Source: Hyphodiscus hymeniophilus
Taxonomy: Eukaryota; Ascomycota; Leotiomycetes; Helotiales; Hyphodiscaceae
Reading direction: 5' to 3'
Assembly (NCBI GenBank): GCA_016508695.1
Contig: VNKQ01000015.1
Span: forward strand, 806,001 to 870,000
Length of the DNA stretch: 64,000 nt
The translations under genes were made by a program, and so were the position numbers. How positions within the stretch are numbered: the stretch's first letter is position 1; each line of letters opens with the position of its first letter. Of the stretch, positions 44,148 to 56,400 are shown in pieces. Under the pieces are notes generated by a model, which saw only the letters and a program-made list of their open reading frames with translations, was not told the origin of the DNA and did not search any database.

Positions 44148-45449
44148 TCAAGCCAGATACCTGTCTCCTCTGCCCTTGACACTCTTCCTCCTTGCCAAGC
44201 CCACACTGAGAGACACCTTATGCCCCATGCTCATCGTCCTCTGCCTCTCTCTTTCCCTGACCGGACTCGTTGGCGACCTGACTACCTCGCCTGCAGCCTT
44301 CATAATATCCTTATACCGCATGCTTCCCCCAGCATCAGTAGTAGCAGGCATCGTCTCAGCCCTCTGTAACACGATCCTTTCTCTAAGGGCCTTGCTCTCT
44401 TCCTGTGCCAACTCCCTCGCTAATCTCATACTTTCCCTTTGATTCGCAGCCTCCTTGTAGGCCCTGCTCAATTTCGACATGCTAGGGTTTCGCTTGTTTA
44501 TGCTCCTGCTCAACGATTTCTTAAATGCAGCAGCTGCCATAGACGTAGGCGTCTTGGGCGTGATGGGCGATTCGAGCTCTTCGTTTTCGTTTGCTTGGGC
44601 TTGGGAAGGGGAAGCGAATGGATCGGATGCTAAGAAGGAGTTCTTGGCTGATGTGACAAGGGTCGAGAGGTTCAGCTTGCTTGATTTTCTTGGTGAGGAG
44701 GAGTTCACTGATTGGTTTGAGTGGTAGGTCAGGGGGTTCGAGGTCGTGGAAGCGAGGGAAAGGCGATGGGAGGTGGGGTAGAGTGTTAGAGGTGCGGATC
44801 TGCGAGGATTATGTGTGCTGATATACGAAGTTGTTGTGTTCGTCATTGGGGCTGTGTGGTTTTCGAGGGTCGTTGAGTGTCGGTTCTGAGAGGCAGGTCG
44901 TGGGATGTTGACTTGTATTATCTGCGGCTTGGTAATAATTGTGAGGGATACTGCTCGAGCCGTATCTTCTTGCGAACGGCGGGAGGAAGCTCGTGAGGCG
45001 GGTTGGCTTTCGTCAGCTTCTGAGGGCTCGAAGTCGACGAGGGAGTCGGAGTCTTCGTAGTCTGAAAGCGAGACGTCCTCCTCGCTGCTCAAGTATAATT
45101 CATGCGGATCGCTGACGATAGACGATTGTTCCGCATCTTTCGCCGGCACTGTCCCATCCAGAGTTTTCAGTTCCAGCAATACACTCTCCAGGAGCTTGCT
45201 CGCACGCTTGTCACTGCGCTGGGGAACAACAGGCGCCTTGACAGCCTTTTTCGGTCTTGGGCGGTGCATGATAGAGCCCTCCATATCGCTATCCTCAGGT
45301 TCGTTGTCCAAAGCGTCGAAATCCTCGTAGCCAGAATCCCTCTCCTCTCTCTCCTGCTCGGGGACTACTTCCAGCTTCTGGACGTCCCCCAGTTGTACTT
45401 GGACAGGCTGACTATCCATGGCTGCAGGTAATTTCGCCATGAGTGGCAT
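44148..45449 (-). CDS. Conserved-looking disordered protein with basic helical C-terminus
   Basis: 433 aa from the first in-frame ATG (45449, MPLMAKLPAAM); the frame extends upstream only from a TTG. An acidic N-terminal region (REERDSGYEDFDALDNEPEDSDMEG) is followed by a possible nuclear signal (RPRPKKAVKAP), a second acidic block (LYLSSEEDVSLSDYEDSDSLVDFEPSEADE) and Ser/Thr-rich linker. The last ~110 residues are basic and helical: FKKSLSRSINKRNPSMSKLSRAYKEAANQRESMRLARELAQEESKALRERI. No known domain is recognised. Its low-complexity plus coiled-coil form is common in fungal signalling scaffolds, but that is only a resemblance. Confidence 0.6.
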   Translation of the reverse strand: MPLMAKLPAAMDSQPVQVQLGDVQKLEVVPEQEREERDSGYEDFDALDNEPEDSDMEGSIMHRPRPKKAVKAPVVPQRSDKRASKLLESVLLELKTLDGTVPAKDAEQSSIVSDPHELYLSSEEDVSLSDYEDSDSLVDFEPSEADESQPASRASSRRSQEDTARAVSLTIITKPQIIQVNIPRPASQNRHSTTLENHTAPMTNTTTSYISTHNPRRSAPLTLYPTSHRLSLASTTSNPLTYHSNQSVNSSSPRKSSKLNLSTLVTSAKNSFLASDPFASPSQAQANENEELESPITPKTPTSMAAAAFKKSLSRSINKRNPSMSKLSRAYKEAANQRESMRLARELAQEESKALRERIVLQRAETMPATTDAGGSMRYKDIMKAAGEVVRSPTSPVRERERQRTMSMGHKVSLSVGLARRKSVKGRGDRYLA

Positions 45450-48115
45450 CGTTTCTCTGAAACGGTTTTTGGTTGTAATTTGCTTTTCCTGCAAACAAGA
45501 CAAGATGGTTCTCCCCACAGGACAACGGCTGGAGATGAGCGTGGTACGAACCAAGCTCGGGATCCAGCCCAGAAAGTAGGATTGCAGGAGGTTTTGCCGG
45601 TTTTTTGGTGAAGTGGATTCGTATAACACTTTATTTGAAAGTGGTAGGTAGATGGAATGCTGCTGCAATCGGCGAGGTTATGTCTGATGGTAGGTGTTCG
45701 GCCGGGGCCCAGTAGGGGAGTGGTTTCAAGTTGATGGTTTCGAAACGAGAAACTCAGAAACGAGATCTCGAAAGTTGGATATCAAACGCGGGTGGTTGTT
45801 TGACAAAGGGCATCTGAGGACAATATAGAAGAAGTCAATCAAGTAAATACAAGTGTGATTCGGGAAAGGGAGCAAAGAAGGTGGAAGGAGGGATGTGGTC
45901 TTTATGGAGGGGGTGTATGATCATGCAAGGTATGTATGTATGTATGTATGTATGATATGTGTGTAAGTCGACTTCCTTGGTGGAGGGCCACCTTTTCCTA
46001 TCATCATCAATAAACCACCATCATCCACCGCATTCCTCCTCACTTCCCTTCCCTCCACCAGCTCCTGTTCCTGCAAAATCTTGTTGTCTGCCCAGTTATC
46101 CATCCACATACTGTCCATATCCATCCACATATTGTCCATATCCACCCACCCTCTTCCCCTCGATTTTGTGCTGCGAACGTCGAGGCTGTACGTGCATGAC
46201 CCCTAGCAAGCCCGCAGGTTCCCTTCCCACCACTCACGTCGAGTACCGACTCACATCATCCAGGGGCGACATCGATCTGACAATCCTACTCGTTCACCAC
46301 ATTCTGGCAGTTTGAGCAATTCAAGCGAGGAGGCACCGCACCCCGAACGGCTATTCTTGTCTCAATCCCTTGATTGGCCTCTCCATCTCAGCCTGAGACG
46401 ACATCACTATGGATCATCCGAAGGATTCTACACCGCGCTTTCCTGCCGTTCAGCCTGTGTTTGATGTTTGGAGTTTGGAGTTAAAAGGGCCGTAACTGTG
46501 GGTGGTTCGTCCCAAAAATGAGAGATCAGGAGAATCCTCGAAGCAGCGGGATGATCAAACAGCTCGTCACGTTCATGTCAGAAATTTGGGAGTTCACCTT
46601 CCTTCGACCATCCTTGACTCCTTGAGCCATTCTGTGGGCGCCCTATGCTCCGTCTTGGCCAGTCAAGACTCCTGAGTCCTGAGGGATCAATCGATCAGTG
46701 CAAGGAGGCCGAGAAAGTATCAAAGTACAAATGCCAAGCTAAAGCCGCCACTTGGAAGAATCTGGGAATCCGCGTTCGGTGTGATTATGGTGGGTGGTGG
46801 CACACACCCTGCAGAGTACACAACACCGCACGTTTAGCCACGAAACGGCTTCTGTACGGTATCTGCTTCAAGACGGTATGGTTAGCCGGCCACTGCAGGT
46901 CGACGATGTGCATCAGTGCGATTGCTTCTGACAGCTCAGTCGCTGCTGCACCGCGGAGAGAGTATCACAGGGAGACCTCACTTCTCCCTTCTCAACCTGA
47001 CTCGTCCTGCTCGTTGTTCGCTGCATGCGTCTCTTTTGACTCGTGCCCAACCCCTTCCCTTGCTCTCCTCCACCACTGTCACTCCACTAATGTACTGTAC
47101 AACAGTACAACTTCCCTTACTTCTGCCCCAGATTCGAGGTCAGGCCGCACTAAACTCTCTTTCAGCACAGATGCCAGCGTGCAACACAGCGAGTCAGCGA
47201 CCCACCCTGCAACCAACCACCCCTCGAGCTCGCTGTTCGCTTGACTTTCAACGCCAGATCCATCACCCAACCTCACGATTGGACACTGAGCTTGCATCAT
47301 TGTGCATAAAATCTGCGCCATGCAGGAATAACAAGTTGTGCTGTACCAAGTACACAAGCATGTGCTTGATAGCATCCGATATGCAAAATACCTGGAAATG
47401 GGCACCATGTAGGTATTTCCCGTTAAGCACTCGTCTCATTAACAGGTTTGGCTTTCTTCTCGCTTGGTAGATAGGTTTGGAAGGGGGCTCCCCAAACGTG
47501 CGGGCGTGCGACGTCATGAGGTTCTTTCGATTGCGTTCGGTATGCGAGGGATACTGCACTGCACTGCATGGTGGGATAGAGGGGTTCATGTGCGATGAGG
47601 TTGGGGAAGGTCCAGAATGGGATGGAAGGCAGGGGGAAGAGCAGGATTTCCATGGCGCTGGGAAGGCTGGGAAGGCTGGAATGGTGAGTTGGTGCTTAAT
47701 GGTGTGTTTATGTCTCCAGGTTTAGTTCACAACTCCACGTCCTATCCAGCGCGGAACCTAATCATCGGATGCGCATAGTTAACACATGTTGGAATTCCAA
47801 GATTCAAGAACACAGCATATCTGGACATGCGTCTATTAAGACTATCGATACACCATCCTCCCATTCCACGCGCCGCCATTTCAAATGCCATTCCCTCCAT
47901 CTTGATGCTCAATAATACAAAAGGAGAAGGGGGAACTGTGACGTTCTTTCATGCTGACATTACATTGTTTTATGAGAATGGCCCCCTCTTCCGCTGTCGC
48001 CTATTCTTGTGACATACATTATACAGAGAAGTAGAGCATTTCCGTTTCTCGTCGATCGTTTCCAAGGCCACAATCGCAAATCGGTGCAGCCGATGCTTGT
48101 CAAATTGCTCTTCTA
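45450..48115. other. Gene-free stretch of 2.7 kb
   Basis: The longest gene-free stretch of the window, between the start of the 433-aa gene and the end of the ELO gene. It holds the TATG microsatellite and a two-copy ~21 bp CATCCACATAYTGTCCATATC repeat at about 46101-46142. Two overlapping ORFs at 46645-47244 and 46916-47470 have ATG starts but no family resemblance and overlap each other, so neither is annotated. Confidence 0.4.
45931..45954. repeat. (TATG)6 microsatellite
   Basis: Six perfect TATG units, about 480 bp upstream of the start of the minus-strand gene ending at 44148. Confidence 0.95.
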
Positions 48116-49316
48116 TTATGCTTTGCGCGATCGTGTAACCGGCCGACCTGGGGTAGCGCTGGTGGTTGCGTGCCCATTTTTCGATGCCGCCTTGGGGTTG
48201 ATCTTGCCGTTGGTAAGAGCTGCAACGTCTGGCAGCTCTGCATCCTTGAGAGAGCGTGCAGCCTTGCGTCCTGTTGGTCGTTTCCCGTCCTTTTTGTAGG
48301 TTGCGATATAGAAAGAAATGAAGAGGACGAGATAGGAGGTGATTGAAATGATCCCGGCGAAAGCAGCGAATTCTTCTCCCGCGCAGTTGCCCGCGTTAGG
48401 CATCCATGGCCAGTAGGTCGAGGTAAAGTACGTGTAGGATGCGAAATAGATAAAGCCTGAGAACACAAATGATTAGAGGAAACGATGAAAAGGGTATATG
48501 AGCCATACCAATATCAATAACGAATTGGAGGATTTGTAGACGAGTGATCCATTCCTTCCACCAGATTCTGATGCCACGCGCGCTCTGGAAGTAATACCAG
48601 TACATGAGAACGTGAACCATGAGGTTGAGAGTGATCGGGACCCATGAAACAGATGTGAGGCCAATGAGTTGGGTGTAGCAGAGAAGGGCAGTAGCACCGT
48701 GATGGTAGCAGTGGAGGAACGCTTCATAAGATGTTAGCAGAGGTTATTGCCAAGACCCAGGAGCATTGCATACTCAATGGTTTCTTCTTCAGGACCAAGA
48801 ACACGGTATCAAGCAATTCGAGGTACTTTGTAAGGTAGTTGAGCTATACCAAGTCAGCATTCATGCTCCTGATGTGCTGATCCAGCTACATACATAGTAT
48901 AGAGTAACCAAAGGCGGGGTCCAGCCACCTTTGACGTCGCAGATGGCATAGAAGACACCATGCTTGTAGACGGTAGGAATTAGTTGCTCAAGGAAAAGTG
49001 CCAACAAGACACCACTGATAACAGTGAGGTAGAAGTTATGGACGATAAATGGGCCTGTCAGCTTGAACGCTGGTCGATTCCGCATCAACTCCCTCCCTCC
49101 AAAAATTACAACATAGTATGTGAGGAGCAGGAAGGCCGTCTCTTTTATGGTCGACATGGGCGTAACTCGTGGTTTGAACGCGAAATCCTGAGGATGATAT
49201 CCCATCACCGATGTGTACACCTTGTCGAAGATTGGCCATAATTGGATTCCGAAGGGCCGGTCAATCGTTGGGATAGGCACTGATTTCAGCAGATCTGAAC
49301 CACTAGAGGACGACAT
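48116..49316 (-). CDS. elo: ELO-family very-long-chain fatty acid elongase
   Basis: Four exons: 49316-48894, 48843-48774, 48721-48509, 48456-48116 (introns 50, 52, 52 bp); 348 aa. It is the condensing enzyme (3-ketoacyl-CoA synthase) of the ER elongase, joining malonyl-CoA to acyl-CoA. Seen: TYYVVIFGGRELM, KLTGPFIVHNFYLTVIS, NYLTKYLELLDTVFLVLKKKP, the diagnostic HCYHH (H168, H171, H172), then LNLMVHVLMYWYYF and about seven hydrophobic segments. The C-terminus (PTGRKAARSLKD .. PGRPVTRSRKA) is basic and lysine-rich, as needed for ER retention in this family. It resembles yeast Elo2/Elo3 (sphingolipid C24-C26 chains) more than Elo1, by pattern only. Confidence 0.95.
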
Positions 49317-49987
49317 CTTCAGGTATTCGTACGCAAAGCTCGTGTATGTTGAGAGTGTGCGACAATGCGATGGCGATGTTATGGACCAACGCGACCGGTG
49401 TCTCGGATGCTGAGAAAAAGTTGTGCAACGCGATGCTTCAACACACTGCACTCAGGCAAGAACAAAGGATTAAGAAAGGAGGTCGAGAAGGACTCGAGAA
49501 GGAATGACAGAAAAGAACTGATGGATGAGAACCGGCGCAATGGACTTTACTCGTTCATGAAAGGGGTTGAAGAAAAAACTTGAAGGTCATTAGAGCTGGG
49601 AAGAGTGTCTTTCCCCGAAAGGGGGTGCGTGGCGCTTCCAGCCACACATGCGGAGATTCCCTTTCTTGTTTGTCCGGGCCGAAGCATGTGATGGCCACGT
49701 GCCTTGCGCTCGAGGGTATCTTCTTCTGTTCAACGTCCTGCTGTCAGATTATATCAAAACGATATTGGTCTTGAAGAGACGTTCTCTTCTTCTCCGATCC
49801 CACGTTACGAGTTGCAGTTTTGACCATTGGCCAATCTCTCTGAGTGAGCAGCTGGACCAAACCTACTGCTATGCTGCCCCTCCATGTGGGAGTTCACATC
49901 TTGGAGAAGCACTTTGGGCGATTTGTTCTTCTTCGATATGTGTTGTGTATACCCTCGTTGAAGTTGCCATCAGGAACCAAGGTATAA

Positions 49988-50926
49988 CAGCCTGTAGTCA
50001 GGGTATCCTCCCTGGCCAACAACCCTTTCATCGTGCCTATCAAGTTCGTTTTTCAATCAGTAGGAAAGTTGTACCGGTACCTGGTCTCACCGTTCATTTA
50101 TGGCGGCGAGTTGATTCAACTGCTTTTTGATGAGAAGTGCTGTGATGTGGACAGAATCAAACAGTATGCTGCGGAGATTCTGTGCGCTCTGGAGTGCCTG
50201 CATGGTTCCGGAATTATTCATGGATATTTGAAGAGCCAAGATATTCTTTTAGACTTTTCAGGGCACATTTCTATATGTGCCTTCGCGCTCGGCCAATCGC
50301 ACACGAAAGATTATACTTATAAAGCTCATCATACCGATGAACCTTATCATGCCCCGGAAGTCTGCCTCGGTCAAGGATATACTCAGACGGCGGATTGGTG
50401 GACTTTGGGCATTGTCCACGCTGAGATTTTGACATTTACAAGCCTCGAGCCATCATGGTTCGAGGATAGTATCGTTAACAAACAGAGCAACATTTGGCCA
50501 ATCGTCTTTCCGGCCGTCGTTCCTCCATTGGCACAAGATCTCTGCATCAAGCTTCTCAACCGTGATCCCGAGCAAAGATTAGGTGCGAAAGGCGTCGCAG
50601 ACATCAAAGCCTATTCTTTCTTCGATGTCATAGATTGGAGTATGGTCATGAAGCGCGAATACGAAACGGTTTTCAAACCAAATGATGCCTACTTCCGTAC
50701 GGATTGCAGTTTTCACAAGTCGGGCCCTCTAATGACTATGGAAGAGCTGGAACTTTTTAAGAAAAAGGCCGAGGAAATGTTCAGTATGTTTGTTGGATGG
50801 CCAGAGAGTGTCAAGACGGTATCAGAGAAACAGTCCACCAGGTCGGGCCATGGGACTCATATGAAGCGGAAAGACGAAGACGATTCGCCATCCTCTATTA
50901 TGGCTCGCCTGCATCGAAATAGATGA
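49988..50926 (+). pseudogene. Truncated AGC-type pseudokinase
   Basis: An open frame of 312 codons from 49988 with no ATG before residue ~217; stop codon TAA at 49985-49987 precedes it. The sequence is the C-terminal two thirds of an Ypk/Sck-type AGC kinase: NNPFIVPIKFVFQS, LIQLL..AAEILCALECLHGSGIIH, APEVCLGQGYTQTADWWTLGI, LNRDPEQRLGAKGV. The glycine loop and VAIK lysine (N-lobe) are absent. HRDLKPEN has become HGYLKSQD and DFG has become AFA, so both catalytic aspartates are gone. The APE and DWW motifs and the RLG motif are intact, and the frame has no stop over 939 bp. I found no convincing N-lobe exon upstream (49320-49980). It is most likely a decayed copy; a functional pseudokinase with an unseen 5' exon is the alternative. 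Confidence 0.65.
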
Positions 50927-51662
50927 ATGGCCAGGGAAATAGTAGAGAGATGACTGAGTCGAGAAAACGAAGGACTTTGCGAAGTGGTGGGGCCAATCCG
51001 ATAATGTGAGGTTTGGGTGGCTAAGGGTAAGCTTCTCAAGTCTCCATAGAGCTTGTCCTTAGCCTACATCAATATCAAGATCTCTGACTTCAATCTATTA
51101 ACATAAAATGTAACCTTTGTACCAGCAGCAGTAAAGTTCTAGAAGTAAAGATATATCAACAAAGCACAACTATACGCTAAGGGGCCGTAACAAGCAAGGG
51201 ATAGACTTATTTGCTCGATAGTTGAGAATGGAGTGGCTGATAAGGACTTCATCATCCTGTATGGATTGGACAGTTTTCCAGACATCAGACCTATAAAAAT
51301 GGGATCGTCAATCAAAATTGGTAGAACGAGGAGAGATGGGCAGAGTTCAAATTCTCAAAGGCTTTGGACTCGGATGATCTCTGAATATATCACACCAATA
51401 TCTGTTCCTGGGTAGCTCTAGTTCGCAGAGAAATACATAAAATCTGCATCAATGAGATGAGAATCATTATGCAATGTCATACTAGAAATATTGGGTCGGA
51501 CCTGGAAGCACTGAGCGCGGACCACCAGAATGATTGGCTCGCTTAACCACACACTTCAGACCTTTTCAAATCCACACCAAAATTATTTCGAGATCGCGAC
51601 GACGACCCCAAACCTCCAACGACAACTCGACAAATCCACGCCAAAGTCATCAATCCCTCGAG
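50927..51662. other. Promoter region of RPL4
   Basis: About 735 bp between the kinase relic and RPL4. The last ~100 bp before the ATG are rich in ACGACCCCAAACCTCC-like C/A text as in ribosomal protein gene leaders. No other gene seen. Confidence 0.4.
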
Positions 51663-53045
51663 ATGGCTTCCCGTCCTACTGTCACCATCCTGTCCGCCGA
51701 TGGCTCTGCCAGCGGTGCGACTCACCCTCTCCCAAAGGTACGAATGCCGCAAACATCTGTTGACGAATATGCGATTCTAAGGAACATACTGAGATCGAGG
51801 TTGGGATGGGAAAGGTGACTCGAGCTGATCACAAATTAATAGGTCTTTACTTCGCCCATTCGACCCGATATCGTCCAGACTGTCCACACCGGTGTCGCGA
51901 AGAACAAGCGTCAACCATATGCCGTGAGCGAGAAGGCTGGTCACCAAACCTCTGCTGAGTCCTGGGGTACTGGTTAGTACACACATCTCCTTCAATTGTC
52001 TGGGGAAGGAAGAGAGAGCTGTGATTGAGAGCAATGGATCGGAGGGTACATAATGGTGGAATAATGGCTAATAAATATACAGGTCGTGCTGTTGCCCGTA
52101 TTCCCCGTGTCTCTGGAGGAGGAACCCACCGTGCTGGACAAGCTGCTTTCGGTAATATGTGCAGATCTGGTCGCATGTTCGCTCCTACAAAGGTCTGGAG
52201 AAAGTGGCACCAGAAGATCAACCTTGGCCAGAAGTGAGAACCCAACTCCATTTATCCTATTTCCATACTGATCTTGTAGGCGATTCGCTACTGTTTCGGC
52301 CTTGGCTGCTTCCTCCGTCCCTGCTCTCCTTCTCGCTCGTGGTCACCAAGTCTCTACCGTCCCCGAAGTTCCTCTCGTTATCAACTCCGAGGTCTTCGCT
52401 GGAGCCGCTATTGCCCGCACATCTGCAGCTCTTGGTCTGTTGAAGTCAATTGGTGCATCCTCAGATATCGACAAAGTCAAGAAGTCCCGCAAGCTTCGCG
52501 CTGGTAAGGGTAAGCTACGTGGACGCCGCCACAGACAACGCCGTGGTCCTTTGGTGGTCTACGATCCCGAGGTCGATGGCAAGGAGATCGCGCGTGCTTT
52601 CCGCAACATCGCTGGTGTGGAAACATCCTCTGTCTTTGCCCTCAACCTCCTCCAGCTCGCACCAGGTGGACATCTCGGACGTTTCATCATCTGGACTTCC
52701 GCTGCTTTCAAGGCCCTAGATATCATCTACGGATCCACCACCACCCCATCCGCCCTCAAGAAAGACTTTCTCCTCCCTATCAACCTCGTCTCGCAAGCTG
52801 ATATTGGCCGTCTTATCAACTCCTCCGAAATCCAGTCCGTCATTCGATCTGCGAAGGGTGAGGCACGAACAAAGCGCGCTGGTGTCCAAAAGAAGAACCC
52901 CCTGCACAACAAGCAGGTTCTCCTGAGATTGAACCCGTATGCTTCTGCATACAGCAAGGAGAAGATTGGCACAAAGGGACTGGACGCTGGGAAGCCAGAG
53001 CGGGCAAGCAAGACCCAGTTCGCTAATGTCTTGAAGGAGGATTAG
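51663..53045 (+). CDS. rpl4: 60S ribosomal protein L4 (uL4)
   Basis: Four exons: 51663-51737, 51843-51972, 52083-52233, 52280-53045 (introns 105, 110, 46 bp); 373 aa. Start MASRPTVTILSADG is the usual fungal uL4 start. Hallmarks: VFTSPIRPDIVQTVHTGVAKNKRQPYAVS, the long exposed loop GTGRAVARIPRVSGGGTHRAGQAAFGNMCRSGRMFAPTKVWRKWH that lines the exit tunnel, KLRAGKGKLRGRRHRQRRGPLVVY, and the C-terminal extension ending KTQFANVLKED. Complete. Introns sit in the first third of the gene, normal for a highly expressed ribosomal protein gene. It assembles early into the large subunit in the nucleolus. Confidence 0.98.
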
Positions 53046-53452
53046 AGTGGTGATTGGCTCTGGTTCTGATTTGAGCACTTGCTTTACGTTTCGGGATTGT
53101 AAGGGTTGGATGTCATGGTTGACATCTTGCAGGTCTGGTAGTAGCTAGCTGATGATATGGCAGTTACCAAAAATGCATTAAGAATATCTTATGGCTGTTT
53201 ATGCTTGTTTGAGTGATTGACTAGCACACCTTCGCCAGTATTGTCCAGATAGTCGTAGTCTCGAATTCTGCATTGCTGATATTAATTGCGTTTCTTTCGA
53301 TTGACTCACTCGAGAAAGATTTCCAATGATCAGACCAACTAACGAAGAACTTCTGTGGAAAAGGAGCTCGTTATAGCTATTATTGAATCCTACAGTCTCA
53401 GCCTCTTATCTGGATGTACAAAGGTCTCAACAGCGCTACCACCCCTCGTCTC
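53046..53452. other. Short convergent intergenic region
   Basis: About 400 bp between the 3' ends of RPL4 and the chromodomain gene. It must hold both terminators. AT-rich parts near 53150-53230 may carry poly(A) signals; none is individually certain. Confidence 0.4.
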
Positions 53453-56400
53453 CTAGCTTAGATGATTTCCCCAGCGGTTCGGTGCCCCAGACGGAAACAG
53501 CGCATCACCAAATGTTCCAGGCCCTCTGAACACGTTCTCAGCGCCTGGCGCAGGACTATTTCCCCGGCTACCATTGCCTACCCCCAACACCCTCGCCATC
53601 GGTCTACTGGTCTGACCAGGACTCATCGTACCCATTCTAGGGCTTCTAGGCACCGATGTACCTCTTGTAGCTCCCCTACGCCCATTCTGTTCTCACAGTC
53701 AGAATTATTCTTACCTACCTCAACTACAAAGTGGAAGACTGCGCCAATACGTACCTGAAGACTTTTCAATTCTTCACTCTTCTTTTCTAGCTCCCGCTCC
53801 ATCGCAGCTTTCTCTACTTCGAGATTGGAGATGAGCTGAAGGTATTGTTTTGTTGTAGACTCCGATTGAATGCGATGAATCTCCACAGCGTTGTCGGAAG
53901 CTTTTCGTGCAAGGATGGCATTCTGGGACTTCAATTCGTCGAGCTCATTTCGCATCTCGGCTGCCGCAGATGAAGCTGTTTGGTAGTTGGTTCGCATAAA
54001 CTCCATGTCATTCTGCCCGCTAGCTATCTTCTTCTGCGCTTTCTCTATGTCGGCTCTGGCCGCGGCGAGCTCGCTCTTCAACTTCTGGAGCTCGGCGACT
54101 TCAGGAATAGAAGAGTTTAATAGTGCAGTTCGTGCTGCCGCAAGTTCCGTGTCTGCGAGCGCTTTCTGCTCTTTTAATCTAGTCAACTCCGCCGTACGAG
54201 CATCAAATTTTTGGCGCATGCTGGTTTCTCGGGTCATAGATTCTTGGATATCGTGGGCAGCTTGGCCACGGTCGTTGAGTGCCTCTTGGTATTTAGGCTG
54301 GATTTTGGCAATACTCTTTTCGTAATCTTGACATCTTGCATCGAGCCGCTGATTCATTTCACGTAACTCGACTTCTGTACTCTCCTTTTCTCGTAGTTGT
54401 ATTTGAAGATTAGTAAGCTAGGGAGTTGTCAGTTACCGATTCGACGATGTGGTTCTGGGGATCGCGACCTTTTCGAGCAACGCCACAGCTTGACCTCCCT
54501 GCTCAACATCAAAGATCTCTGCTTTTGTGATGATCTCTCGTGTCTCCTTGGCTTCTGCACCTGCATTGCTCGTGCTGCCTGGAACTGTCTCGTCGATTCG
54601 CAGGCTGTTTACGCCGCCGACAGGAGTCAATCGTTGACGTTTGGACGACTCTGAATTGTCTTCATCCGCCTACAAAACGTGAGTAATCTATACAGCAGGG
54701 ATATTTGTTCACTTACCAGAGGTCGCTTGAACGTAGACTGCAGAGCGGAAGCTCCTAGGTCATAAGACTGTGTCGTGGATCCGGATAGCTGGGCTATATT
54801 GGAATCTCTAGCGCTTACGACTGGGAGCTCAATCTCCTCAACGATAGGCATCGTGGGTAATGGCCATTCTCCGGTCCCACCGGAAGCAATAAATCCTGCA
54901 AGGGATTTTGCAGCAGTGTCTGGCGAGGAACCATCTACATCAAGTTTGCCAACTACCTCTCGAGTTTGTGATAGCCAGCTGACAAGTACTCCCGTTCGTT
55001 CCAACTGGTCCATGTTCTTTGTAAGGCATAATTCAAGATGTTCGATGGAGTGGGTAATGACGAGATACGCCAGCGGTACGATTCGGTGTGCGTCCGTCGG
55101 ATCTGTGCGCAGGGTTTCGACCCAAGGAGTTCTCTGGAATGTGGAGTCGAACGCTATAACTAACGAGGCAGGGCCAATGTTGAAGGTGCGTGGGCCGAGA
55201 TCAGTCGGAAATAGCGATATTCCCATGAGCCCTTGACCACGGTGACTGAAAGAGCGAGTCGGAACAGTGTAATGGTAATTATTGGTCCGGAATACCGTCT
55301 CAAGGATGTCCATCATTCTTCCTGGCCGAACTAAAAGGACGATATGGGAGTGGGATGGCTTGAGAGAGTTGAAGAATTCGGCGAGAAAGATGCATTTTGT
55401 GCTAATGTTCTCTGCCCATTTGGCCTGCTTCGAATTTCGTCAGTACTGCCTATGACATTGAAGGGACTTGAAAAACGTGGACATCTGGAGCAGGATTTTG
55501 TGGCCCAAATATTTGACTGACCTGCCTATGATCCGTTGCTTGACTTGCCGAAGCATCTATCAGATCTTGGTGATCGCAAATCATTTTTAAATGCTCAATC
55601 ATCTTATTGATATCTGCCACCAAATCTCTATCAATTTTTTCATCATTGAGAAACGCTCGACGTTGTGGTTGGTGGTTGATTATCTCTTGTTCGTATATAT
55701 CGCGAGCCAGTGATACCATTGGAAGTGGGATGGCGAAAGCGTTACCTCCCAAAGGAAGTAGCGATACGCCTCTTGCTACTTCCTCTTCCTCTTGGGGCGA
55801 AGCCTTTACTTCCGAGTCCGGCACTTCCGGATTGATAGCAGCAGATAATTCCCTGGGATTCTGACGGGATTGTGCAGAGGTACCCGCTTCCGTCGTAGGT
55901 ATGACTGGAGCCTCCTGGACCGTTTCTCGAAGTGGAAGCATCTGGTTGGTAGCTGGAGGAGGAGGTGGTGGCGTATGTGGTATTGCTGAAGCGGTTCTCG
56001 TCGCTCGTAGTTCAGCCATTTTGCTCTCAGCTGCAGCAGCTCGAGCTCTTCTCAACTTTTCGGAGGTGCTTATCTCACTCATCGCTTGATCAGCCATTTT
56101 GGAGCCTCTCGGTGATGGTGTGAAGAAAGGGTCTGGAAAAGATGACGTTGGCGGTGGTGGTCTGGTCGAAGGTGAAGAAATGGTGTTGTTAGGTTCGATG
56201 CTTGGAAGTATGTTTTCCGATTCTGGGGACTCCAAACGATGCTCTTGTTCGCCCTGCGATTGGGACTCGCCTTCGGGTGAGGGATGGTCCTCTGACTTTG
56301 AAGGTGACTTGAGGGTGGTTGAATCACTCAAAATTTCTAAGGAATCAATTTGTCTCGAATCGGCCGTGATTGCGATACTTTGTTCAAGTTCAAGTTTCTC

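Noticed and set aside
46645..47470. Two overlapping ORFs of 199 and 184 codons
   Set aside because: They overlap in different frames, have no family resemblance and low-complexity Ser/Thr/Leu composition; no splice partners.
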